Source of the DNA: CAWFKS01 sp963816435
GTDB taxonomy: Bacteria; Pseudomonadota; Alphaproteobacteria; Rhizobiales; Rhizobiaceae
Length of the DNA: 64,000 nucleotides
Direction of reading: 5' to 3'
Assembly: GCA_963816435.1 (NCBI GenBank)
Contig: CAWFKS010000009.1
Location: forward strand, 186,001-250,000
The translations under genes and the position numbers were made by a program. Under the pieces are notes generated by a model. The model saw nothing but the letters and a program-made list of their open reading frames with translations. It searched no databases and had not been told where the DNA came from. Position 1 is the first letter of the stretch, and every line of letters starts with the position of its first letter. Below are positions 51,042 to 59,698 of the stretch, one piece after another.

Positions 51042-51120
51042 AGCGAATATTGCCGGCTTAATTCCGCCGCAGCTTCTGGTAATCTCCGTTCCGGAACAAC
51101 CCCTTGAGAGGGCGAAGGGA

Positions 51121-52710
51121 ATGGGCGACCACGAGGCGCCGGAGCCGTCCGGCACGCCCGCCGCGCAGGAAGCGAGCATCGAGCGGCGGCGCATCCTTGC
51201 GCGGCTGCGCGAGAGGATCACGCTGCCAGGGCTGGAAAGCTGGTCCACGACCGTTCGCACGGTCATGCTCAACGCGCTGTTCCTGGCGGCGCTGATCGTG
51301 CTTCTGCCGGTGCTGGTCAGCCAGTTCCGCCGCGACCAGGTGATCATCGAGCCGATCGCGGTGCCCGGCGCGCTGGCCGACGAAGGGCTGACCGCCGACG
51401 TCGCGGCCAGCCGGCTGTGGGACGGGCTGCTCGACGTGACGAAGAAGGCGCGCACCGCCAAGGCCAGCATCACCGCCCTGCCGGATTCGCGGCGTGTCGA
51501 GTTCTCCTTCCCGGATTCGGGCTTTTCGATCGAATCCCTGATCTTCCACGTCCGCAAGCTGTTCAACGCCTACGAGACGCGCATAGCGGGCGAGTTCACC
51601 TGCTCCGACGCCGACTGCTCGCGCGAGGGCATGCGGCTCAGGCTGCGCGTCATCCGCGACCATGTCGACATCATCGACCTGCCGCCGATCAAGAGCGAGG
51701 ACGAGCGCGACTATTTCGCCGACGCCGCCTCGGGCGTGCTCTCGGTCCTCGACCCGTTCGTGGCGATCGCCGCCTCCGCCGACACCGATCCGCTGCACGC
51801 GACCATCCTGGCGCGCCGCCTGATCCGCTCGCACCATCCCGATTCGCACTGGGCCCACAATCTGATCGGCAACATTCGCAGCCGTGCCAGCGACCTGCCC
51901 GGCGCGATCGCCGAATACCGGGCGGCACTGGCGCTGAAGCCGGATTTCCTGATTGCCCGCGGCAATCTCGCCGACGCGCTGCGCCAATCCGGCGACGCGC
52001 AAGCCGCGCGCGCCGAATACGACAAGGTCTTCCGTGCCGACCCGAACTACCCCGGGGCGCTCGAAGGCACGGCCGAACTGGCGCTGGCGGACGGCGACGC
52101 CGACAAGGCGATCGGCCTGATGCTGAAGGCGGCCGATGCCGACCCGCTGTCGCCACGCTATCTCGCCCGCGCCGGCAAGATCGCCATGGACGCCGGCAAG
52201 TCCGAGGACGCCAGGCGCTATCTCGGTCAGGCGCTGGAAATCGACCCGGGCTACCTGCCCGCCTTTGCCTTCCTCGCCGCCATGGAACTGGCCGACGAGA
52301 ACTATGTCGCCGCCGAAAAGATCTATCGCGACGCCGCCGACTATGCGCCCGACGATCCCGAGGCGCAGCTTTCGCACGGGCGCATCCTGGCGATCATGAA
52401 GGACTGGGACGGCGCGCTGGTGCGCTTCCGCCGCGCCGTGGCGCTGGCACCCGACAATGCCGACTACCACCTGCAGGAGGCGCGCGCCCTGCAGGCGCTG
52501 GAGCGCCAGGACGAGGCGCTGGCGGCCCTCGAGGAGGCGCGGCGGCTGGCGCCGGACAACGGCGAGGTCTACCTGTCGCTCGGAGACAGTTTCCGCGATC
52601 TCGACCGCAAGCCGGAGGCCGTCGCCGCCTACCGGAAGTTCCTGGAGCTGGACAAGGATTCGGTGATGCGGCCGCTGGCCGAGCGCTTCATCCAGTTGCT
52701 GTCGGGCTGA
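51121..52710 (+). CDS. Membrane-anchored TPR-repeat protein
   Basis: 529 residues. Cytoplasmic N-terminus, a hydrophobic helix near 42-62 (VMLNALFLAALIVLLPVLV), an extracytoplasmic domain (about 65-225) with two cysteines (FTCSDADCSREG), then eight or so TPR units from about 245 to 525 (for example AIAEYRAALALKPDFLIARGN, ARRYLGQALEIDPGYLPA). Probably a scaffold in the envelope. ATG follows GAGAGGGCGAAGGGA. Specific partner unknown. Confidence 0.82.
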   Translation: MGDHEAPEPSGTPAAQEASIERRRILARLRERITLPGLESWSTTVRTVMLNALFLAALIVLLPVLVSQFRRDQVIIEPIAVPGALADEGLTADVAASRLWDGLLDVTKKARTAKASITALPDSRRVEFSFPDSGFSIESLIFHVRKLFNAYETRIAGEFTCSDADCSREGMRLRLRVIRDHVDIIDLPPIKSEDERDYFADAASGVLSVLDPFVAIAASADTDPLHATILARRLIRSHHPDSHWAHNLIGNIRSRASDLPGAIAEYRAALALKPDFLIARGNLADALRQSGDAQAARAEYDKVFRADPNYPGALEGTAELALADGDADKAIGLMLKAADADPLSPRYLARAGKIAMDAGKSEDARRYLGQALEIDPGYLPAFAFLAAMELADENYVAAEKIYRDAADYAPDDPEAQLSHGRILAIMKDWDGALVRFRRAVALAPDNADYHLQEARALQALERQDEALAALEEARRLAPDNGEVYLSLGDSFRDLDRKPEAVAAYRKFLELDKDSVMRPLAERFIQLLSG

Positions 52711-52723
52711 CGCCGCGCTCGCG

Positions 52724-53335
52724 TCAGCCGCGATAGATCCACTGTTCCGGGATCTTCAGCGACACCGCCTCGCCGGGCTCGATGCGGCCGGGCTTTTCCA
52801 CCCACGCCACCAGTCCGCGCAGGCGTCGTGCCTGCGTCACGAAATCGAGCGCGCCGGCTACCTGATCGTCCATGCCGGCCGCCTGCGCAATCGAGCCGCC
52901 GGCGACCGGCACGGGCGGTTCTGGCCGTCGACCTTGAGCGTCACGCCACCGGAAAAGAACATCAGCGTGCCGGACGGCACCATCGACAGGTCGCGCACGC
53001 CGTCGAGAACGAGGTTGGCGCCGATCCATTCCGGCCGGATTTCGGCAATTCCCATGCCGGCGGCAATCAGCGCCAGTTCGTCGAGCGCCACGATCGAGAC
53101 CTGCCGCTCGTTCCTCATCTCGGTGCCGCGCGGATACCACGGCTCGCGCCCGCCCGAGCGACGCGTCTGCCCGGCGTGGAAATCGCCCTCGATGCCGTCG
53201 AAGGAAAGCGCCAGCGCGGAAGCCGGCGCGGTGCGGAAATCCGCCGCCGGTCGCGACCAGCGTCGCGCCGACGCGAGCCGCGATCTTCTGCGCACGCACG
53301 ATCCCGGCGCTGTCGTCGTGAAAAAGGTCGGCCAT
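52724..53335 (-). CDS. MOSC-domain protein (two compensating apparent frameshifts)
   Basis: Molybdenum-cofactor sulfurase-like domain protein of unknown substrate. Middle part: LALSFDGIEGDFHAGQTRRSG, RGTEMRNERQVSIVALDEL and IRPEWIGANLVLDG are MOSC motifs; the C-terminal part ends RRLRGLVAWVEKPGRIEPGE. The N-terminus (MADLFHDDSAGIVRAQKIA) and C-terminus share one frame and the middle another: one base too many near 53242-53248 and one missing at 52908-52909, where an extra base restores NRPCPVAGGSIA. Net length 612 is a multiple of three, giving 203 residues. Confidence 0.75.
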   Translation of the reverse strand: MADLFHDDSAGIVRAQKIAARVGATLVATGGGFPHRAGFRAGAFLRRHRGRFPRRADASLGRARAVVSARHRDEERAAGLDRGARRTGADCRRHGNCRNPAGMDRRQPRSRRRARPVDGAVRHADVLFRWRDAQGRRPEPPVPVAGGSIAQAAGMDDQVAGALDFVTQARRLRGLVAWVEKPGRIEPGEAVSLKIPEQWIYRG

Positions 53336-53376
53336 TCCTGCCCTGCCCGGCGGCGCGGGACGCACCGCCGTTCGCG

Positions 53377-54561
53377 TCACATCATGCGCAGCAGCGCACC
53401 GCCGATCGAGTAACCGGCGCCGAAGGCGCACATCAGCCCGTATTCGCCCGGCTCCATGTCGCGGTGGTAGCGCTCCAGGGCAATCACCGCGCCGGCGGCG
53501 GCGGTGTTGCCGATGTCGCCAAGAATGATCGGCGCGCGGTCGTTGTCGACCTCGTGGCCGAAGGCGAGCTTGAGCATCATGGCGTTCATGCGCGCATTGG
53601 CCTGGTGCAGCCAGAAGCGGCGGATCGACTGCGGCGTGTGGCCGTGATCGCCCAGGAACTCGATCATGAAGCGGTGGCCGGCGACCGTGACTTCCTTGAA
53701 GACGCGGTTGCCCACCTGCCGGATCATGTTGTCGGCCATCTCGACGGCCGCGGTGTCGTCCTGCGTCACCCGGCTGAGGAAGCCGAAATTCGAGCGGATA
53801 TTGTTGGAGAACTGCGTCCAGGTGCGGGTGTCGACGATCTCGAAGCGGCCGGCGCGCGCCTCGTCGTCGCTCATGCCTTCGACCACCATGGCCGTGGAGG
53901 CGTCGCCGAAGATGAAGTGGGTCTGGCGGTCGCGGAAGTTCAGGTGCCCGGTGATGATTTCCGGCGTCACCACCAGCACCCGCTTCTGCGCGCCGGTGCG
54001 GATCAAATTGGTCGCGACGTGCAGGCCGGCGACGGCCGACGAGCAGCCGAGGCTCATGTCGAATGCGGAGCCGGACGTGCCGAGCTCCTTCTGGATCTCG
54101 ATCGCCATGGCCGGATACGGGCGCTGCTGGTGCGAGGCCGCGCAGATCACCATGTCGATCTCGGCCGCCTCGATGCCGGCATCGTCGAGCGCCTTCTTCG
54201 CCGAGGCGACGCCGAATTCGGCCATGATCGAGATTTCGTCGTCGGCGCGCCTGGGCATGCGCGGCGCCATGCGCTCGGGATCGAGGATGCCGTCGCGCAC
54301 CAGCACGCGGCGCTGCTTCACGCCGGAGGCGTATTCGATGAAGTCGGTATCGGAGCGCTTGACCGGCTCCTCGCCGGTGGCCGCGCGCCGTTCGTTCTCG
54401 GCGTCGACCCAGGCGTTGAAACTTTCCACCAGCTCGTCGTTCGTGATGACGTTTTCGGGGATTTCCACCCCGATGCCGCTGATGCAGGCGCGCTGCAAGG
54501 TGCGGCTGGTCAGCGGGGCGTCCACGTCGGTGAGCCCCATGTCGTCGATTCGCCTAAGCAT
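53377..54561 (-). CDS. 3-oxoacyl-ACP synthase III-like protein (KAS III/thiolase fold)
   Basis: Condensing enzyme of the FabH family. 394 residues, intact frame. Catalytic Cys173 in DMSLGCSSAVAG, His319 in FWLHQANARM and Asn352 in IGNTAAAG form the usual triad; the C-terminal CAFGAGYSIGGALL is also conserved. It is longer than housekeeping FabH (about 320) with an N-terminal extension and an insert, so a specialised acyl-chain or secondary role is likely. No fatty-acid genes are adjacent. Confidence 0.85.
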   Translation of the reverse strand: MLRRIDDMGLTDVDAPLTSRTLQRACISGIGVEIPENVITNDELVESFNAWVDAENERRAATGEEPVKRSDTDFIEYASGVKQRRVLVRDGILDPERMAPRMPRRADDEISIMAEFGVASAKKALDDAGIEAAEIDMVICAASHQQRPYPAMAIEIQKELGTSGSAFDMSLGCSSAVAGLHVATNLIRTGAQKRVLVVTPEIITGHLNFRDRQTHFIFGDASTAMVVEGMSDDEARAGRFEIVDTRTWTQFSNNIRSNFGFLSRVTQDDTAAVEMADNMIRQVGNRVFKEVTVAGHRFMIEFLGDHGHTPQSIRRFWLHQANARMNAMMLKLAFGHEVDNDRAPIILGDIGNTAAAGAVIALERYHRDMEPGEYGLMCAFGAGYSIGGALLRMM

Positions 54562-54707
54562 TTTCCCGTCGCCCGTTTTACCCGGTCCGCGCTGCGCGAA
54601 GCATGTTGCCCCGTCGCAGAGTCCAGCCGCCCGCCTTCACTTGCCAGCCTAAAGCCAAATGGCCGTGAAATTCCAGACGATTCTTTCACCGAATTGTGGC
54701 GAAGGCG

Positions 54708-55048
54708 TTACCAGGCACAGATTTTCGTGTTGGTCTCGGGATTGGCCCAGCAGGCACCGTCGTCGCGCTGGCGCACATACTGGCCGGGCAGCGACACGTC
54801 GCGCCCGCCGAAGTTCACCGAGGCGAAGGCGAAACCCGGCCGGTCGACCCACAGCGTATAGGCTCGGGTAGCCGGGCGCGGAGATGCGGAAGCTGCCGGC
54901 GGCGTCGAGACCGCGGAAGGAGCAGTCGAAATATCCATCGTCGGTGGTGAAGCAGCGCGCCTGCTTGGCGAGCGCGGGTCCGGCCGCCGGCACCACGAAG
55001 GCAGCCAGCAGGATCGCCGCCGCGAAACGGTCTTGTGGAATTGCTCAT
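54708..55048 (-). CDS. Small secreted cysteine-containing protein (two apparent frameshifts)
   Basis: 112 residues after correction. Signal peptide FAAAILLAAFVVPAAGPALA, then a mature part with CFTTDDGYFDCSFRGLD, a strand-rich YTLWVDRPGFAFASVNFGG and the end CWANPETNTKICAW. Four cysteines in two pairs suggest disulfides in the periplasm. Breaks at 55025-55027 (AAA) and about 54863-54866; length 341 = 3x113+2 fits two extra bases. Unknown function. Confidence 0.68.
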
Positions 55049-55105
55049 GGATGCCCGCCCCTCGTCGTCCGTCACGATCCGACCTGGCATCGTGACAGCG
55101 TCTCT

Positions 55106-55498
55106 CTAGCGGCCGTGCGCCGCCGTGTCTGCGAAAATCTCTTCGATCAGCACCGAAAGATCGTGCTCGGTGTAGGGCTTCTGCAGCACTGGATGTTCCT
55201 GCCACTCCTCGGGGATGCCGCCGCGCCCGTAGCCGGTGGCAAACAGCACCGGAATGCCGCGCGCCAGCAGCTTCTCGGCCAGGCCGAACACCGGCCTTCC
55301 TGCGAGGTTGACGTCGAGCACGGCGAGGTCGGCGGAAACGCCCGCCTCCACCATCTGCTCGGCGAGGTCGTAGCGCATGGCGGGCCCGATGACGGTGCAG
55401 CCGAGATCCTCCAGCAGCGAGGTCAGGTGCATCGCCACCAGCGCCTCGTCCTCGACCACCAGGACCGCCATGTTTTCCGGCAATTTCCGCAAGCTCAC
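55106..55498 (-). CDS. Single-domain response regulator (FATGUY type), GTG start
   Basis: 130-residue stand-alone receiver with no output domain. Acidic pair in VVEDEALVAM, phosphoacceptor Asp62 in LAVLDVNLAGRP, VLFATGYGRG (the FAT-G-Y motif of alphaproteobacterial single-domain regulators) and the lysine in VLQKPYTEHDL. GTG at 55498 follows GGAG and lies 4 bases after the kinase stop. An ATG at 55471 is the alternative start. Likely partner of the adjacent kinase. Confidence 0.9.
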   Translation of the reverse strand: MSLRKLPENMAVLVVEDEALVAMHLTSLLEDLGCTVIGPAMRYDLAEQMVEAGVSADLAVLDVNLAGRPVFGLAEKLLARGIPVLFATGYGRGGIPEEWQEHPVLQKPYTEHDLSVLIEEIFADTAAHGR

Positions 55499-55502
55499 GC
55501 CT

Positions 55503-56948
55503 TCACTCCGCCACCAGCACATCCGGGCTGGCGGTAATACGGCACGAGAAGCCCTCCGGATCATAGGACGCCTGGAATTCGCCGGCGAATTCACCAGCCA
55601 CCACGCTCGTGATAAGGCGCGAGCCGAACCCCTTGCGCGAGGGCGGCGCGACGGTGGGGCCCTCGCGCTCCTGCCATTCGAACACCAGCTTGCCGGCGCC
55701 ACCGTCCTCGCGCCACCAGCGCACCCGCACCTTGCCGGATGCTCCCGACAGCGCGCCGTATTTCGCGGCGTTGGTGGAAAGCTCGTGGATGATGAGCGCC
55801 ATGGAGATCGACGCGCGCGAGGCAAGCAGCACGCGCGGGCCGTCGATGTCGACGCGCGCCGGATCGTAGATCGACAGTTCCTGGCCGGCGATCTCGCCGA
55901 GCGTCGTGCTCGCCCATTGCTGGGCGCTGAGCAGGTTGTGGGCCTTCGACAGCGCGACCAGCCGCGCCTCGAACTTGGCGCGCCCCTCCTCGAGGTTGGG
56001 GGCGGCGCGCAGCGTCTGCGCGGCGATCGACTGCACGGTCGCCAGCGTGTTCTTGACCCGGTGGTTGAGCTCGTCCAGCAGCAGCTTCTGGCGCTGCTGC
56101 GTGCGCACCGCCTCGGTGCGGTCCATGCCCTGGACGAAGATGCCGGTGATGTTGCCCTCAGTGTCGCGGATGGCGTCGTAGGAAAAGTCGAGAAAGCTCT
56201 CGCGCGGCGCCTCGTCGGGTGCACGCTGGAGCATGATGCGCATCGCCTCGCCGCCGGTCGGCGTGCCCGTCGCGTAGACCCCGTCGAGCATCTCGATGAA
56301 GCCCTGGCCGCGGATTTCGGGCAACGCCTCGTCGATGTTGAGGCCAACCACGGAGCGGCCGCCGATGAGCCTGGTGTAGGCGTCGTTGGCGAAGGTGAAG
56401 ACGTGGTCGGGGCCCGACAGCACCGCGAAGAAGCCCGGCGCCTGCTGGAACAGCCGCCTGAACTCGTCGCTTTCGGCAAGAAGCGCCTTCTGCTGCTCCT
56501 CTGCCTCCCGCGCCCGCTCCAGCAGCCGGGTCTCGGTGACGCGGAACGGCATGGCCGCCGCCTCGCGCAGCCGCACCACGTCCGTCACGTCGACCGTATT
56601 CTGGAGGAGATAGGCGACCTCGCCCTCATCGTCGAACAGCGGCGTGTGGACCGCCGTCCAGAAGCGCTGGTCGATCCCGCCCTCGGGATTGGGGATGTCG
56701 TAGGGGATGTAGGCCAGCGTATCCGGCTTGCCGGTCTCGAACACGCGCCGGAACGAGGCGCGCAGGCGTTGCCCGCTCTCGCCCTCGTTCGGAAACAGGT
56801 CGAACAGGTTGCGGCCGAGCAGGTCGGCCCGCTCGCGCATCGTCGCAGCCTCGTAGGCGGGATTGACGGCCACGTAGTCGAAATTCTCGTCGAGCACCAT
56901 GTGTGGGCTCGGCAGCGCCTCGAACAGGCGCTCGAAGTCAAGTCTCAT
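55503..56948 (-). CDS. PAS-domain sensor histidine kinase of the HWE/HisKA_2 class
   Basis: Soluble sensor kinase, 481 residues. Two PAS domains (about 5-125, with FERLFEALPSPHMVLDENFDY; about 155-285, with DEFRRLFQQAPGFFAVLSG), then the phosphoacceptor His near 291 in LLDELNHRVKNTLATVQSIA, the N-box HELSTNAAKYGAL and FEWQEREGP, a WxE form of the HWE-kinase motif, and GFGSRLI. No transmembrane helix, so it senses a cytoplasmic cue. The receiver gene follows directly. Such pairs often feed the alphaproteobacterial general stress response, but no PhyR or EcfG gene is in the window. Confidence 0.93.
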   Translation of the reverse strand: MRLDFERLFEALPSPHMVLDENFDYVAVNPAYEAATMRERADLLGRNLFDLFPNEGESGQRLRASFRRVFETGKPDTLAYIPYDIPNPEGGIDQRFWTAVHTPLFDDEGEVAYLLQNTVDVTDVVRLREAAAMPFRVTETRLLERAREAEEQQKALLAESDEFRRLFQQAPGFFAVLSGPDHVFTFANDAYTRLIGGRSVVGLNIDEALPEIRGQGFIEMLDGVYATGTPTGGEAMRIMLQRAPDEAPRESFLDFSYDAIRDTEGNITGIFVQGMDRTEAVRTQQRQKLLLDELNHRVKNTLATVQSIAAQTLRAAPNLEEGRAKFEARLVALSKAHNLLSAQQWASTTLGEIAGQELSIYDPARVDIDGPRVLLASRASISMALIIHELSTNAAKYGALSGASGKVRVRWWREDGGAGKLVFEWQEREGPTVAPPSRKGFGSRLITSVVAGEFAGEFQASYDPEGFSCRITASPDVLVAE

Positions 56949-57037
56949 ATATCAGTCGCCCTTCCCAACCCCGAACGCGCAAAACGCCGGAAGGACGATG
57001 CCGTTCCCCGCTCCGGCAAAATGAGGTAAACCGCCGG

Positions 57038-57822
57038 TTACCTCACCGCAACCACGAACAGCCGGGGAAACCGCAACAACACCCTGCCATCGGCGCGCGG
57101 CTGATAGGCGAGCCGCAAGCGGGCGGTGTATTCGGCCAGGAAGTCGTCCTGCTCCTCCGGCGAAAGCGGCGCCAGGAACGGCCGCAGCCCCGTCGACCTG
57201 ATCCACTCGACGATCGCCTCGGCGTCCTCCATCGGGTGGTTGTAGATCGTGTGCCAGATGTCGAGCCGGGACGCATGCGGCGCCAGTCGGTCGTAATAGT
57301 CCTCAGCCGGCGGCAGTTTCTCGCGCGCCGCGCCCGCGAGCCTGTCGGCGAACGGCATGTCGGCCGCCGTCTCGCGCATGATGACGTGCAGCGGTTCGCC
57401 GAGATTGTCGGGCATCTGCACGGCCAGCGCCCCGCCGGGCGCCAGATGCTCCATCAGCCCGACCATGAGCCCGGAATGATCGGGAATCCACTGGAAGACG
57501 GCGTTGGCGAAGATCACGTCGACCGGCTGCTTCCGGCGCCCATGCGGTCGCGTCGGCCTGCTCGAAGCGCAGGCCCGGCAGCCGCTTGCGGGCCTTTTCC
57601 AGCATGTCGGGCGAGGTGTCGAAGCCCGAAACCTCGGCCTCCGGCCAGCGCGCGGCCAGAAGCTCGGTCGAATTGCCCGGCCCGCAGCCGGCGTCGACGA
57701 CGCGCGCCGGGCTTTCGAGCGGCACCTGGGCGAGCAGGTCGCGCGCCGGCCGCGTCCGCTCGTCCTCGAACTTCAGATACTGCGCGGCGGACCAGTCGGG
57801 GAGATGCGGAAAAGCCGTTCAA
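57038..57822 (-). CDS. tam: Trans-aconitate 2-methyltransferase (two apparent frameshifts, TTG start)
   Basis: SAM-dependent methyltransferase of trans-aconitate. Seen: LPDWSAAQYLKFEDERTRP (Tam N-terminus), VVDAGCGPGNSTELL (SAM site), GFDTSPDML, VIFANAVFQWIPDHSG and FPRLFVVAVR at the end. Breaks at 57810-57813 (AAAA) and 57539-57541 (CCC): removing one base at each gives one frame. Length 785 = 3x261+2 agrees, giving 260 residues. No ATG or GTG fits; TTG at 57822 has GAGGT 6 bases upstream and overlaps the TGA of the toxin gene by 4 bases (TTGA). Confidence 0.85.
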
Positions 57823-58085
57823 CGATAGACCTCGCGACGGTTGCCGATGCGAATGACGAAGACCGTCACTTGCGCATCTTCGAGGGAAGCTATGACGCGA
57901 TAGTCGCCGACACGATACTTCCAGTACCCTTTGAAAGGGCCGGCCAGCGCCTCGCCGATCTCGCGCGGGTCGGAGCGGCTCGCTACGCGATCACGCAGGA
58001 AGCGCATGATGCGGAGCTGGTCATGCGATGCGATCCGCTGCAGGTCTTTCTGCGCGCGCTTTTCAAAGCGAAGCCGCCACGCCAT
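57819..58085 (-). CDS. relE: RelE/ParE-family toxin
   Basis: 88 residues with the RelE pattern: LRFEKRAQKDLQRIASHDQ, GPFKGYWKYRVGDYRVIA and VFVIRIGNRREVYR, the basic C-terminal strand of ribosome-dependent mRNA interferases. It follows the antitoxin by 3 bases and overlaps the tam start. Likely toxin of a type II pair. Confidence 0.88.
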   Translation of the reverse strand: MAWRLRFEKRAQKDLQRIASHDQLRIMRFLRDRVASRSDPREIGEALAGPFKGYWKYRVGDYRVIASLEDAQVTVFVIRIGNRREVYR

Positions 58086-58088
58086 CCG

Positions 58089-58328
58089 TCAGGGCTTCGG
58101 CGCAGGTGTGTCGAGATCGATGCCCAGGTCGCGCACGACGTCGTCGAAATCCACGAATTGCGGATCATCGCGCATGCGCGATTCAGCGATATAAGCGTCT
58201 TCGAGATCGCCGATATGTTCGATGATCGCCTCACGAGCATAGTAGCTCTTGGTGCGCCCTGTCTTGCGGGCGAGAGCGTCGAGCCGCTCCTCGATCTCCT
58301 TCGGGAGTCTCAATGCGAGCATGATCAT
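58089..58328 (-). CDS. relB: RelB/ribbon-helix-helix antitoxin
   Basis: 79 residues: N-terminal ribbon-helix-helix (MLALRLPKEIEERLDALARK, TGRTKSYYAREAI) and an acidic C-terminus for toxin binding. AGGAGA precedes ATG at 58328. First gene of the pair and probable autorepressor; a palindrome lies upstream. Confidence 0.86.
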   Translation of the reverse strand: MIMLALRLPKEIEERLDALARKTGRTKSYYAREAIIEHIGDLEDAYIAESRMRDDPQFVDFDDVVRDLGIDLDTPAPKP

Positions 58329-58339
58329 CTCCTGTGCTG

Positions 58340-58356
58340 TACATGTATAGCGCTAT
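58340..58356. promoter_or_regulatory. Candidate autoregulatory operator of the RelBE pair
   Basis: Two overlapping palindromes, TACATGTA (58340-58347) and ATAGCGCTAT (58347-58356), 12 bases upstream of the antitoxin ATG, before its ribosome binding site. Paired short palindromes are usual for ribbon-helix-helix antitoxins. Confidence 0.45.
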
Positions 58357-58384
58357 CGGCAGATGGGACAAGTCCGCATGGCGC

Positions 58385-58446
58385 CCTACCGCTTCAGCCT
58401 CTTGTACGTCACGCGCTTCGGGTTGACCGCGTCGGGGCCGAGGCGG
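58385..58446 (-). repeat. Left 62-bp direct repeat: displaced copy of the ettA 3' end
   Basis: 60 of 62 bases match 59699-59760, the last codons and stop of ettA, in the same orientation. The two differences are both synonymous in the ettA frame (GAC for GAT, CGC for CGG). The copy is cut off from any ettA body and marks the left border of the DpnI-bearing segment. Confidence 0.85.
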
Positions 58447-58617
58447 GCAGAACCATTTCCTACCAGAGGAAAACGCGACGACACCACGGCCGCGCTGATG
58501 TCGTTCCCGCCGGGGAACGAGCGGCGATTGACCAGTGCGAATGTCCCACACTAGCTGTTGCTAATTCCTTGATTCAGATCCATGTTTTGACCTTCTTGCT
58601 TCCTCGGGAGGATGGCC

Positions 58618-58911
58618 GTGGCATGGTATCGCAACATCTACGAATGCTCTGAATGCGGGACAGAGTGGGAGGACGAGTGGTCCTGTATGTGTGACGATGA
58701 GTGCCCCGAATGTGGCGTGGACCATTCGCCGGCGCACTCCGAAGACATTTCTGCCTACTCGGAAGCGAACCGTAATGGCATGATCGACATCTATTATTCC
58801 CCGAGGGAGGCCGAACACAGCCCGGACTACGAATTGCTGGCGACGGTGAGGTTTCGCAGTCTCGCTGGAATAATTGAGCAACTGGCCTTTGATATTGCCA
58901 AGCCAGCATGA
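58618..58911 (+). CDS. Small zinc-ribbon protein upstream of the DpnI-like gene, unknown function
   Basis: 97 residues from GTG at 58618, which has GGGAGG 6 bases upstream; an ATG at 58612 abuts that site too closely. Cysteine-rich N-terminus CSECGTEWEDEWSCMCDDECPECG (read as CxxC...CxC...CxxC) suggests one zinc ribbon; the rest is polar with a C-terminal helix (SLAGIIEQLAFDIAK). The stop overlaps the endonuclease ATG by 4 bases, so the two are translated together. It does not resemble pneumococcal DpnD as I recall it. Confidence 0.7.
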   Translation: MAWYRNIYECSECGTEWEDEWSCMCDDECPECGVDHSPAHSEDISAYSEANRNGMIDIYYSPREAEHSPDYELLATVRFRSLAGIIEQLAFDIAKPA

Positions 58912-59675
58912 AACTAGGCTTTGCAGAACCCCAACGGCAATATCAAAGCGGTTCTCAGACCGCGAAGGCGCTGACCGAGGCATGGGTAGCGCAGAGCCTG
59001 TTCTGCCCCAACTGCGGCCACGCGAAGCTGAATCAGTTCCCCCCGAACCTTCCGGTTGCGGACTTCTTCTGTGTCCGCTGCAATGATCAGTACGAATTGA
59101 AGAGCCAGAAGAAGAGCTTCGGCAGGAAAGTCGCGGACGGCGCGTATTCGACCAAGATCGAGCGGCTCGAATCGGACACCTCTCCGAATCTTATCCTGAT
59201 GGCCTACGATCAGAGCTCCGCGACGGTCAAAAGCCTTCTTGTTGTCCCCCGGCGTTTCTTCGTGCCGTCGATCGTTGAGAAACGAAAGCCCTTGAAGCCG
59301 ACGGCCAAACGCGCAGGGTGGATTGGCTCCAATATTCTGCTCGACAGAATTCCCGCGTCAGGCCGCATCTTCCTCGTTCGCGACGGCGTCGTCACCGAGA
59401 AAGAAGATGTATTGTCGGAATGGCAAAAGACCGCCTTCCTAAACAGCCAGCCCCCTTCAGCGAGGGGCTGGCTGGTCGAGGTAATGAGTTGCGTTGATCG
59501 ACTGGACGCGAACGGCTTCACGCTCGAGCAGGTCTATCGCTACGAAGAACATCTGCATCACCTTTATCCCGGCAACAACAACGTGCGGCCCAAAATTCGA
59601 CAGCAACTGCAAGTGCTTCGCGATCACGGTTACATTGAGTTTCTCGGCAACGGCCGTTACCGGCTGTCGCCTTAG
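58908..59675 (+). CDS. DpnI-family methyl-dependent restriction endonuclease
   Basis: 255 residues, matching pneumococcal DpnI along its length. N-terminal PD-(D/E)XK catalytic domain (about 1-180): zinc cysteines 33, 36, 55, 58 (CPNC, CVRC), catalytic Asp52, Glu63 and Lys65 (PVADFFC, YELKS), and RRAGW-type TAKRAGWIGSN with Trp138, the residue that in DpnI reads the adenine methyl group. C-terminal winged helix (about 183-255) with VRPKIRQQLQVLRDHGYIEF. Expected activity: cuts G-methyl-A-TC. Because it needs methylated DNA it needs no protective methylase. Alphaproteobacteria normally methylate GANTC (CcrM), not GATC, so the host genome should be safe. Intact frame between 62-bp repeats. Confidence 0.95.
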   Translation: MKLGFAEPQRQYQSGSQTAKALTEAWVAQSLFCPNCGHAKLNQFPPNLPVADFFCVRCNDQYELKSQKKSFGRKVADGAYSTKIERLESDTSPNLILMAYDQSSATVKSLLVVPRRFFVPSIVEKRKPLKPTAKRAGWIGSNILLDRIPASGRIFLVRDGVVTEKEDVLSEWQKTAFLNSQPPSARGWLVEVMSCVDRLDANGFTLEQVYRYEEHLHHLYPGNNNVRPKIRQQLQVLRDHGYIEFLGNGRYRLSP

Positions 59676-59698
59676 CTCCCGCAGCCAGCCGCCTCTTT

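Noticed and set aside
51058..52470. 470-codon open frame antisense to the TPR gene
   Set aside because: Shadow of the TPR gene; no start signal or motif.
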